A stretch of DNA of 32,778 nt, taken from contig JAWQRN010000261.1 of assembly GCA_033557685.1 (NCBI GenBank), forward strand, positions 1-32,778, in the 5' to 3' direction. A program made the position numbers and the translations under genes. This DNA comes from Sperchopsis tessellata. Lineage: Eukaryota > Arthropoda > Insecta > Coleoptera > Hydrophilidae. This document shows, piece after piece, positions 11,601 to 23,600 of the stretch. The notes below the pieces were generated by a model, which saw only the letters and a program-made list of their open reading frames with translations, searched no databases and was not told the origin of the DNA. Each line of letters begins with the position of its first letter. Within the stretch, counting starts at the first letter, position 1.

Positions 11601-14600
11601 TCAAATGGGGTATTAAGGATTGAATCATATCAAATCCGTTTTTGATGTGACATCTCCTTTTTTGTTCTGCATGTATATGACCTGCTCTTCGTTGATCTCT
11701 TTGTGGGCCATCTCTGTTTGGAGAGCCTATCGATCCTTGTGACGATGTCGGTGAATTTAAACTTTGTGAACTTACTTCTAAGGCAGGACTACTTGAGGCA
11801 CTACTGATCTGGCTTAAAATTAACTAAAAAAGTTTAAAAATGAGATATTAGAATTTAAGGCTTTCTAATAGATTTTTGTAGCTTTATACTTTATAAAACA
11901 CTTTAGTAGTTGATGAAGATATTACAGATTCAATTGATGTTGCTAACGAACTAAATGATTATTTCACGCATTTAATGATTTTTTGGATTTTTATTGATAC
12001 TTGATTTTATTAGTTATGCTTAGTCATGCCTCATTAAGTAATTGATCAAGATGAGTACAGAGTTCGTGTTCCTTTAGACAATCGTATGTTTGGTTTCTCG
12101 TTTCTCCAAAATAAACCTTACCACAGGAAAGAAGGACCTGACTTACCCCTTCGCTTTGCACAGGGATAACATCTTTTGCAAGAAGAGAGAACTTAAGATA
12201 TCTTTTGCAAGAAGAAAGAACTTGAGATATCTTTTGAATTGGAGAGGAGACTGTTTTGTAGTCAATTTTTTTAAGAGAGCAAACCTGAAATAGATTAATT
12301 GAGTACCTAGTGTTGTACTAAATGTCATTACCTGAATAATTTATTGGCTTCAAAGCACTGCTTTTCTTCTTTTTAACAAAAGTAAGAATTTATACCAAAT
12401 TTACATCATATTTAAAAAAATTTGCTCCGTTTCTCTAGGCCTCCAATCAGTTTTCATTGTCACCCATACTCAAATTAGTTTTCTGTTCTCCCTCATGTCA
12501 TGTATATGTCATTAATATAATTAATAAAATAAATTAGGTACAGAGAAAGTAAAGCAGGTATAATACAAAATTAGAGGAAATAAAAAGTTAATATACCTGG
12601 TCATTGGTTGTCATCGTAACAGGTGTTATAATAAGAGCTGCAGCTGTACTATTACTTGATGGTTGTGGTAGTATAGGAATCGGAACATTTTCTTCCTTTA
12701 CTCTCACATTATTTGTTCGTTGATCTTGTTGATGTGGTAATGTAGAATTTCTTACATACAAATTACTACTATCTGTGCCTAAAATAAAGTTTTTTTTTTT
12801 TAATTATTTCACATTCTACGGAATATGCAAAAGACTATAGACCATTACAAAAATTTGGTCTGTTGATAAAGTACGTTGCGTTAAAAGATGGTTAGATGAT
12901 AGTAAAGGACAAGAGAGTGTTGAAGATATTCCACAAGAATTTGATGGTAAAAGTTCCTAGGTTTGCTGTAATTCAATAACTTTATATAGGGCCTGTCAGC
13001 CAGATTGAAATTTACTATTTATATAAGGAAACTCCTCGGGTTTGGAAGATCGATTAGTGTATTAACACAGACTCATCAGTAGAGCTAGTAGAAGAGGACC
13101 CTTTCTCACTCCATGAAATTGAAATTTGTGCCACTATACACAAACTCTTCAAAATGCATTGTAATTAAAGCCATCTATAACTGGCAACTATTGAAATCGT
13201 AACCATGATACAAATACTTTGGTCCAGACAGACTTATTTAAAAATATTATCTCCTTCTCACTGTACAAAAATTTTTCAATTAGTAATGCAAGTATAACTG
13301 GCAAGCATTAAAATAGTTACACAAAGAACATATGATTCAACTACATGAATGATGTTTCTGGGTGGAAACCATGTAGAGGCTCTAATAAGGCACTTATTAG
13401 AATCTCTACACAGTTTCCATGTGGAAACAACATTCATATAGATAATAACAGTGGAAGTCTATTACGTTTAATATGATTAAACTGCTTTGGTTCAGAGAGC
13501 GTGAACTTCTTTGCTTTTCTAAAATGCATAGGAAAGTAAATTAACAAATGCTTTTGTTTGCTGCTTCGGATTAATTGAATCTAGTTAAAAAGACAAAATG
13601 ATCGTCCAGTGCCAAGAAGTTCCTTGCCTAGCTTGTTTCGGATCAAACAATTAAATGCTATAGTTTATAAATTCTCTTACGCCATTTAGAAAAGACCTGG
13701 ACTAAGTTACTCGATTTATAGTATTTACCATACTATTATTTTAATGATGGATCATACTTGCGAACCACTGGTGTAGACTAAACATGATATTCTATTGAAT
13801 GAAGCATCTTAATTTTAAACATGGAGAGCGGAAGATAATAACATTTTGTACATATAACTTACTATTTGTTAATAACTGGGTAAGAACACTATTTGATGGT
13901 GGTATCAAGGCAGGATCGCTTACAGCTGATAAAAGAGGAGGTCTTTTTGAAGATTCTCTAGGATTTGATCTAGAGCGCTGCCTACCACGCTGGGAAGGTG
14001 TGCGGATTCGATTGCTGCTTTTATCTTCTTTCTGAAAGTTGAAGAAAAAGAAAATGAAACTTATATTTTATTCTTGCTTTGAAACAGCATTTTACCAATT
14101 AGTGTAGAAAATCATAGGAAACTGGTGCAATAATTGGCCATTGTAGGTATTCTTCATTGTTTGGACCAAAAATGGTTTTTGCCTCGTGAGTATAAATCTG
14201 CGCTAAGTTTACGATTTTTGTACCAAATGATGAGGAATACCCACAATATGATACGGGGCATTTAACCAGTAATAGCACGAAACCTTTAATTATCTTTTTT
14301 ATTCGTTACATAAAAATATCCTATTCGTGAAAAAGAGTTCATTAACCCAATAATTTAAATAAGCTGCACAATAGATATTAACAATGGTAGTAAGTAAACT
14401 TTAAATAATATTATTTACCTGTGATGTGAATTTTAAATTTGGTGCCATGGGTGCATGAAATTTATATCCTTGTGATGATTGACTAGAATTGGGAGATGAA
14501 TGTTGAGGTAACTTGAAATTTTGTAAAGTTGACTGCTGTGACTCTGGCACTAAAAATAAAATGCATTACTGTGAAAATATATAATTGGTCTACCCACAAA

Positions 14601-17600
14601 TAAATATACTATAAGATGAAAATTGTAGAATAAGAAAACCTTAGTACATCAACAGACTTAAATTTAAGTTTTAAATATAAAACATAAATAAAATCTGAAA
14701 TCGTCTCAATCTGAATTTATTGTTTTATTTTTATTTTAGTAAGTTTCATCACAAAAACAGTTGTGGGCCATTGTTGATAAAATAGTAAAAATTCTTAGTA
14801 CAAAATATGTAAAGCATAGTAAATTTTTGTCCTTATAATTAGAAATTACGGTTGCTAATTATAGTCTTAGAGCTCCCTTCTGAAACAGTTGTATTTGGAT
14901 TCTTTGAGCTTACTTGGTAGGTAGTTGTAGTTGCTTCTCCTGTGCTTCTGATGGTCTCCGTTTGTATGGGTATAAATTTGAATTCATGGTCAATATGAAT
15001 TTCATTTTCCATCTATAATAATTTTTCAGTTGTTTCGTTTTTCTATAGGGTTCTTCGGTTGATGTATAATAATTTATGTCATATTGTTACAAAACTACGG
15101 TGGAATGTCTATGTCAGAATATTCTAGACCACGCCCGAGTCAGCGGAGGAGACGAGACCACTCTAGTCTAGCCCAGCGGGGTCATGAACTTTCAAGTAAA
15201 GGTTTCCCTGGCATATAAAAGCTGAGGGTCTAGCCAGCGAGAGAGGTTTGATTACCAAGTTCAACGATTGCTAACTGCAGTTCTTGACGAAGTTATCGAG
15301 AAGCGTGAAGTATTCAGGCGAATTATTATAAACGATATTAAACACTATAATTACTGTGTATAAATTTTCCTGTGTTATGTAAACTATGCACTTTAAAATA
15401 GATTCGCTTTAAATTTGTCAAAATGTTATTTGTGAACCCAGTAAAAACATTACAACATATTAATTTTAGAATTTTATTTTGTTGCCTCTAGACTAAGTCA
15501 ATCTGTTGAAAATTGGAAATATTTTATCTCTCTGGCACATATATTGCGGACTATGTAAGTAACAGAGTTGTATCTGTCGTTATATTAATAGCAGAATGCA
15601 CTGCAATAGTCATTTCAGTGCATTCTGCTATTAATATAATGACAGATGCAACTCTGTTAATTACGTAGTCTGCAATATATATGCCAGGGAGATAAAATAT
15701 TTCCAATTTTCAACATTTAATTTAGCGGCTACGGAAAAATTTACATTTAAGTCAGTCTGTGTTTTATTTTCTCTTCCTCCAAAAGGAATCATACAAACCA
15801 ATTTGCTACTTATATTGGTTTTCAAATTGTGTACTTCCTTTCATTAGGAAGCAGTTTACCATTAAGTCTGGGTTCTTAAAATATTGTTACGATTGACATT
15901 CATGAAGTTACGCTGGTTGTAACTGTAAAGGTAAACACCGATTTTTGTAAACAAATGAAATTGGAGTAGCACCACTCTGTTGTTTTTTATATAATCGTTA
16001 AAAGTCTTGCTCGATGCTATTATACACAGTTCTTGGAATCTTTTTATTAGATACTAGAAGTCAGATATTTTTTTAAAGTGCCTATTGTTATCTTAAAGAT
16101 CATCTTCTAAGAATTATTCGATGTTTAGAAGTGATAAATCTGATGAATAGTCAATTATTATTGTGAAATATTTAGTTTTGTGAATTTTGTAAACTGTTTA
16201 AGTTTTATTTTAAATAAACAACTTGTGGTATATACTAACAGACTTAGTTTATAATTTATCCACGCCTAATAAATTCATAAGAACTGGCATCAGAAAAGGT
16301 TTTTAATGCACTGTGAGACAGTCACATATGTTCGCTGGTTTAAAAATAAAAATGGGCGAAACGGACAAAATGGAAGCATTACAGTTGACAACTCTTATAC
16401 AGAAAGACAATTTAAGTAGTGAAATAAATAGTAAAGTGGTTTAATCAAAATAGTAAACTAGACAATAATAATAGTGAACTAAACAGTAAATTGAACTATA
16501 TATTTGACAAAGTGTTAACAGAAAGACAATAAATCAGCGAATCATAATGATAAAATAGGTGTTAAAATGAACATATTAAATGACAAAATAATAGATCAAT
16601 ATGTGAACAAGTGAACACTGAGTTGCAGGATATAATCGAAAGTCTAGCACAAAAGGTTGCAGTAAAAGTGTCATCAATGAAGAGGAAGTTGTGAAATGTG
16701 TAATGGTTAATAAATATCAGAAAACTTCAAGATCTAGACAGGAAAATCAAGTCAGATCAAAATGCCATAAGTACAAATATCAGAAACATAGGACAAAAAT
16801 TAAAGCTGCTTACTTTTGAAGGGAAAACTGCAAAGGCCAATGTCTTGAATAGTGCTGATAAGGCTGTAGCACTCGTTTTAACTCTTTGTGGCCATGCATG
16901 AACGGTTTTGAAGACGGTGCCAGAAAATTGAGGCTTTAGCAGCTACTTTAGATAAAATATACAACAAGCAACATCTGAAGTTTGTACATCAAATTCAGCC
17001 AAAACTTACAAGAGTTGGAAGCTGATATTGAGCTACTTGCACAATTGGCCTATAGAATACATCAGCTGAGTTTCTTGATCAACTAAAACAAAACTACCAC
17101 TTGTTATCCCACAAGACTTCCTCAAGAATTAGAACAGTTGATAACAACTAATTCGTAATAAAAAGCAGAACGTCTGCAACATTTTATGGAAATATCAAGA
17201 TCTTTTCGCCAGAACCGATGATGACTACGGACAAACCAATATATTCGTCGAGCAATCAACGAGTCCATGGGCATCTACGGTTGTTTTTAGTAAAGAAAAA
17301 GGATGGTTTCACCCGCTTTTGTGTAGACTACCTAAACCTTAATGATGTGAAGAATAATTGACGACAGACTGGCTACTCTACCTGGAGCAAAATTGTTTTT
17401 GACCCTGGATTTCACGAGTGGCTATTAGGAGTTTGGGCTTAATACAGAAGACAAAGAGAAAACTGCTTTTACGATTTTGGTTCCAGATATCGACAGTTCC
17501 CTATGATGGCTTTCGGTTTGTGCAATGCGCCGGATATATTTTGAAGGCTTATAAAAATGGAACATGGAAAACTTATATACTTGGATGAACTTATTGTAAA

Positions 17601-20600
17601 TGGAAAATCCCTTAAAGATCATTTGAAGAAGTGTTTCAAAAGATACATAAAGACATTTTAAAACTAAATCTAAAGAAGTGCAACATCTTTTGCTCAGGAG
17701 TGAAATATCTGGGTCACGTTGTGTCAAATAGTCAAAATTGTAGCAAATCAAAAATGGCCGATATCGCAAGATAAGCAACAGGTTAAAAGCTTCTTGAGCT
17801 TATGCACCTACAACCATAAAATTTACACATGTGGCAAAACCCCTACACTAACTAACTGATCATGGAAAAACTTTCTTAATCACAAATTGTTGAGTAGTAC
17901 ATCATGGACACTGATTCTAGTAATACTGGGATTGGATGCCTGCTATCACAGATCGAAGAATGTGTGATATGATACATCAGTAAAGTCCTATCGAAATCAG
18001 AAAGAAATTATTGGCACTTAGCGTGAACTGTTGGCCATCATCTCTGAAATATTTCCGTAAACATCTCTATGGACAACAATTTTTGTTAAAGACCGAATAT
18101 ACAATTTTGAAGAGTCAATTGCAGTTTTAGAATCCGGAAGGCCAGATTGCCTGATGGATCGAGAAACTTGATGAGTATCATATTGACATAGAGCTCCGAA
18201 AAGGATCAATTCACCGAACTCCAAAGAGGATCTACTCTTAGAAATAATTTATCCGTGTATGTAATAAACTGTATATTAAGTAAATATAAATTTATTTTAA
18301 CACAACTATTATTATTTTCACACCCCTGCATGTACCGTATCTACAAATGAAAAATAAAGAATTTTAATTGACGTGTCATGTGTGCTGTCAAAATTATATA
18401 AATACAATATATAGTTAACAGAAAAAAAAATAACTTAAAACAATTTACTAAAAGGATTAAGTAATCTTTATAGAAAATCTCTAGCAAGAAATGAAAATAA
18501 AGATGTGGTTCAATTATATGTACATACTAAGAATCACCCATTGCAAATATTATTGCTATGTTCAGAAAATTCAGGGTAAACAAACTTACATGTCCCACAT
18601 GCAAACATTTTAACTTAAAAAAGACCACTAGATGTTTGAATCAAAGATATAACAAATATCTGAAAGTTTACTAGAAACCACAAATATACCACATAACATT
18701 CAGACAAGAAGTGGACCCCATATATAATATAATGGAAATCATACACACAAATATCACAACATAAGAGCAAATCAAAATATGCAGATACAAATCCCCTGAT
18801 GTACTAAATTAACAGGCACTACACTAGAACAAAACCCCTCCTAAAGCATATTCCTTCGACACCAAACACAATCACACATAACCTTAGATAATGTACTAAA
18901 ACAACCAGTATGCTGCTAACCACCATCAAGAGTTCGACAGCCTGAAGAAAAATCAAGTTTATGAAACAATCGCTGCTAACTAAGTAACTAGTATTAGTGC
19001 CCAATTAAGGAAAAGCATGTATACCCATGGAGCACGGAGACCAATTAGCACAAAATACTAAGAAACTTATAAATATTAGTAGATCACTTAAAGATGAATT
19101 TAACTACATATTTTAATTATGGAAAAAATACACATGCACAAACTTAGAAAACCAAATGACATCCAATAATTAAATTTGAAGATCATTGACATATTACAAT
19201 GAAAAATATAGGTACCAAAGTAGAATCTTGAGGTACAAGACAATTGATTTTCTTATTAACATGAGAATATATCAGAAAATTCGACAGAAAATTATAAAGT
19301 ACCAACTAACACGATGTAAATTATATCAATGTAAATTACAAAAAAAAGTTAAACTAAACCTTGCGAGAATAAAACATGTAAAAATATAGCAAATAGTTGT
19401 AATAGTGTGCTAATATGGAAGTAACTGTGAGCAAGGAAAACATTCTCTACAATTTTGACTACTAGATAGAAGCAGCAAGGTGTGACAGTTATGTTAGTTT
19501 GAAAACCAATCAAAAGTTATAATTTTATGTACTGTTAAGTAAAAAATTTATATTTTTGTCAGTTCAGCTTATGCCTAAGGTTGACATTAGCCTCTAGATA
19601 GCTGATGTCACAGATAAACAGACAGATGCTAAGCTACATGAGAAATAATAGTCCTAAAATAGGCTCAAACAAAACTGGAGATTTGAGGGAAACTGTATGT
19701 GTCCTTTACAGAACATTTTAGTTTTGGACAGGAGAGTACTTTTTGGTAATGACATATTTAAAATAAACTTACAGTTCTTGACACTGTGGGTTGATGCATT
19801 CCCGATCTTCTGTTAATATTTAGTACGAATAAATGTTTTCCAATCTAAATGTACATTATTCAGTACTATCTACCTGAAGTAATAAAAATTAATTCGCCTA
19901 AATTTCTGTCTACCAGGCATTCCACTAAAGAATTGCTAACAATCTGGTATATCTGTTTTATTATATTCTCGGTCAAGAGAAACGTCACATCAACGAAAAT
20001 TTTTAAAATTATAGTATAAAACCACCATATAGCCTTGATATCTGTTCGTTTATCTGTGCTGAAATTAAAATTAGGATTTCTAATTGCTATTTATAGCTCA
20101 TGAAACAAGAAAATATTAACTTACTTGTTAATCGATTTTCACCAGTACATATACTGTTATTACCTATTTCAGAAACATTATAATTTGTATATATATTTTC
20201 TACTGACTTTCCAAAAACAGGTTGTTGTATCTGTCCAATTTTTCCTTGTGATATACTTTTTATTTGTTTTGTATTCTTAGTAATAACTGATGATTGATAT
20301 TGAGCTGATTCTGATTGTCTCGAAGCATAAGTATTTATCTGTGTAGGCATCATAATTTCATTATTATAAGGTTGAAGTTGTTGCTGCCGGGTGTCTTGAA
20401 CTTCTACTTTTAAAACTGGTACGGGTTGTTGTATGGTTGAATATGATTGCATCAACTCTGCTGGAGGAGGTAATGAATTCACCTATAAAAAAGTTACTTA
20501 GATAGTTCAAAATTAACAATAATGTGAGGCGGTAGCTCCGTTACACACAGTGGTATATTTACCACATTAGATGGTGCCATAAAATCGTATTCTTGATAAC

Positions 20601-23600
20601 CCCAACCAGTCTTATACAAATGATCCGTCCCATGTTCTTCATGTACTGTAGGTAGTTTGGAAACGATGAATTCTAGAAAAAAATAATGTTGATTACTTAT
20701 TAGGAACTATATTTTTTTATTTATTTCCGATACCCAGAAAAGTTATAATAATTTATAACTACAGTAAATAATAATCTATAAGCTGATGATATCTCTTAAT
20801 AATCATATTAAATGGTTAGTTTCCCCATTTGGTCATATCCATTTTGTATCGCAAAAATGATTTCAACGTCCTCACGAATTATTTATAAATTAATTTTCTT
20901 GCTATTTTCAAATATTTGATCATATAATCAGTATTAAAAAATTGCACTAATTTTGCATTTCCACAGAATTAATAGATTTCCTCACTCCACACTTATCGCA
21001 ACACCACCTGTTTATTCAACATCGTTATTCTTCTCATACAATCATAGGGACCTCTGGAACACATCAAAGATTTAATCTTAGTCCTCTTAATATTCCTGCT
21101 ATTTATTAATAATATTGTTGACTGTATATGAAGCTATTATTATCTAATTACCGATAACCAAAAAATCCAACATCTGACTTACAAGACTGTATTTACTTTC
21201 AATCCATCAATTACATTTGTATATTACCAAAGAATGGTTATGACCTTTTATGAAAATCATCTCCAATATAGTTTCCCTCTGGTTCCCCCTTCAGCATAAT
21301 TAATATTGGTTTTAAATTTGATAATCACTTAACTTTCAATGTAAATCATCATCAAACTGTTATTCAGACCTGACCTCCATAGCAATTTTATATTATACAT
21401 ATTCATCTGTACATACTCAAACTTCGACAACAAATTAGAACAAATTCAAAGTAATTTTTTAAAATGCAGGTAGTTTACACAATTTCATGTTTATTCAGAT
21501 AAAAATTTTCATGTTTATTCAAAACAAGGATTCTCCAGCACCAGCCTCCATTAATTATATGGTACGATGATTCTAATATATGTTTAGTTTCTCGTAAGTG
21601 GCTCAATAATCTTGTGGATGATCTGGAATTTTTACCTTCAAATTCACATCCCTTCTACCAGAACTAGGTGCAATCACATATTCTATCTCATACATGCCCG
21701 TTCTAATCTATTAGTTCCCCAATCTACAGAATGCATACTTTATTTCACACTGAACAGATACCTACATGGTGTGCTCGATCTTAGGAGATATAGGTAAAAA
21801 TTTAGTAGATTTGTGCATTCTTAAAGGGAGCAACAATCCATTTGTGTATTCTTATAGGGAGCAACAATCCATGGACAAGAGATCTATATTCAGTTCTTGC
21901 GAAGAATGTGAAAAAAAAACTGAATATTTCATAATTTTTCATTTTACTATTATTACTTTATTTTAAGGTAATTTCAAAATCTGTTAACAAAGCCACATCC
22001 ACTTTTTGTTTTACATCATTTACAAATATCATAATTGGCATCCAAAGTTTCGTCTTTTGCTTACATTTGTTTTCTTATATCATTTGTTATTATGATTTCT
22101 ACTATAAATCACATATGGTAAAAAAATTTATATCACAAATTATATTTTATAGTTATAGATCTATGGTGGCTATAACTTAAATGTAAGTTAGGTTAATTAC
22201 TGATATATTTACAAGTTACATTAATTGTCAAAACAAAGATTCAACAATGGTCAGCCAAAAATATTCTGAATTTGGTTTCTTTACTAAACCTCTAAATAAA
22301 TATGGAGTAAGAATAGGTGAACAAAATGAAACAAATATTTTTATTCTTTGGATTTAAAATACATCGATGTAAGTATAAAGTTTTCCTGATTGTTTAGTAG
22401 GAGATTGTAGAAAAACATTTAAACATCAAATTTCAAGTCAGTGGATATGGACATTCTTGGAGATAAACCTGAGAAATGATTGTTCCATTTATATTTGAAA
22501 TATAATAAATTCCTATCCATTTTTTAGGATACACATTTTTAATAATAAATGTATACGCAAATGCAGTCATCTTTGATCTACTACTATTAAATATAAATTT
22601 ATATTTTGAAGTCCTAATATAAAAATGTTGTCCATGTGCGAGATATTTTTGTTACTACAAAAAAATGTGTGAAAACAAATAGTAGTCTCTGTTTATAAAA
22701 ATTAACTTGATGTTCCATAAAAGACGAAATGATGTGAGTAAATTTTGATATTTGGAAGAAAAATTGCTGTAGAAATGTTCTTACACATTTTGAAAATTGT
22801 TAAAAATAAATACTTACAATATAGATGGATTTTTATTGTCTATAAGAATAAACAAAACTGCTAAATTTAAACCTACCCTCTATCTCTCGAGATAACCATG
22901 TAAAAAATCGAATTTAGGACACTGTGCAAGATAACATTGATATATCCCATAATTCTTCAACCATTCTTTTAGTCACTTTTTTTTCATTTTGATTGTGAAT
23001 GATCCTGTATTTTGTAAATAGTTATATACGTACCGACATTGTAGTTGTATATATGTAATTGGAGTAATATGTATAGTAATGTAACTAAATCAATAAATCT
23101 AGGAAAGGAAACGAGCCTGATGACTCAATTTCCTTAGTAAAATGAATACTGAGATGTGAATTTTTGTGCGATCCATATAATCATCATTTGGGCTTATATT
23201 GAATGATGATATTGCAGACTGTTCATATGCCTCCATGGGTTCCCCATTGTCCTCTGTTGTTGCCAATATTTTTATGAAGCCATTTTAACACTCTACATTA
23301 TAATCATCCTCCACTATGCTGAGCTAATGAATTACTTTATGAATATGCAACCAAAATAAATGGTACTTACATGGCGATGATCAAAAGATTGAGAATTGTT
23401 TGCTTTGTTCAATTAGAAAAAAAAGTGTAATAATTAAGTGTATTACCTTGAAGAGGTTCAAGGTCCATATAATCATCAAGGTTGGGTTGCAAAGGTCCCA
23501 AACTTGGTTGGATAAAATCTGCAAGACCTGCCTTTGCAATCTCTCTAGAGTCTGGGAACACAAATGGTTGATTTGTAATAGTAGAAAATAATGTGTCACT

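Noticed and set aside
12090..12293. 67-codon plus ORF with repeated KK-R-L motif
   Set aside because: The peptide repetition comes from a 29-base tandem repeat; no gene signals.
13799..14035. 78-codon plus-strand ORF
   Set aside because: Antisense shadow of Mondo exon 8, which fits phases of its neighbours.
17425..17778. 117-codon minus-strand ORF, one of the longest in the window
   Set aside because: It is the antisense of the Ty3/gypsy reverse transcriptase, whose plus-strand motifs (FGLCNAP, YLD, KYLGHVV) explain the region. The same holds for the minus ORF at 18018-18224, antisense of the RNase H end.
23381..23599. 72-codon minus ORF and 63-codon plus ORF over Mondo exon 4
   Set aside because: Other-frame shadows of the strongly conserved exon 4 frame.
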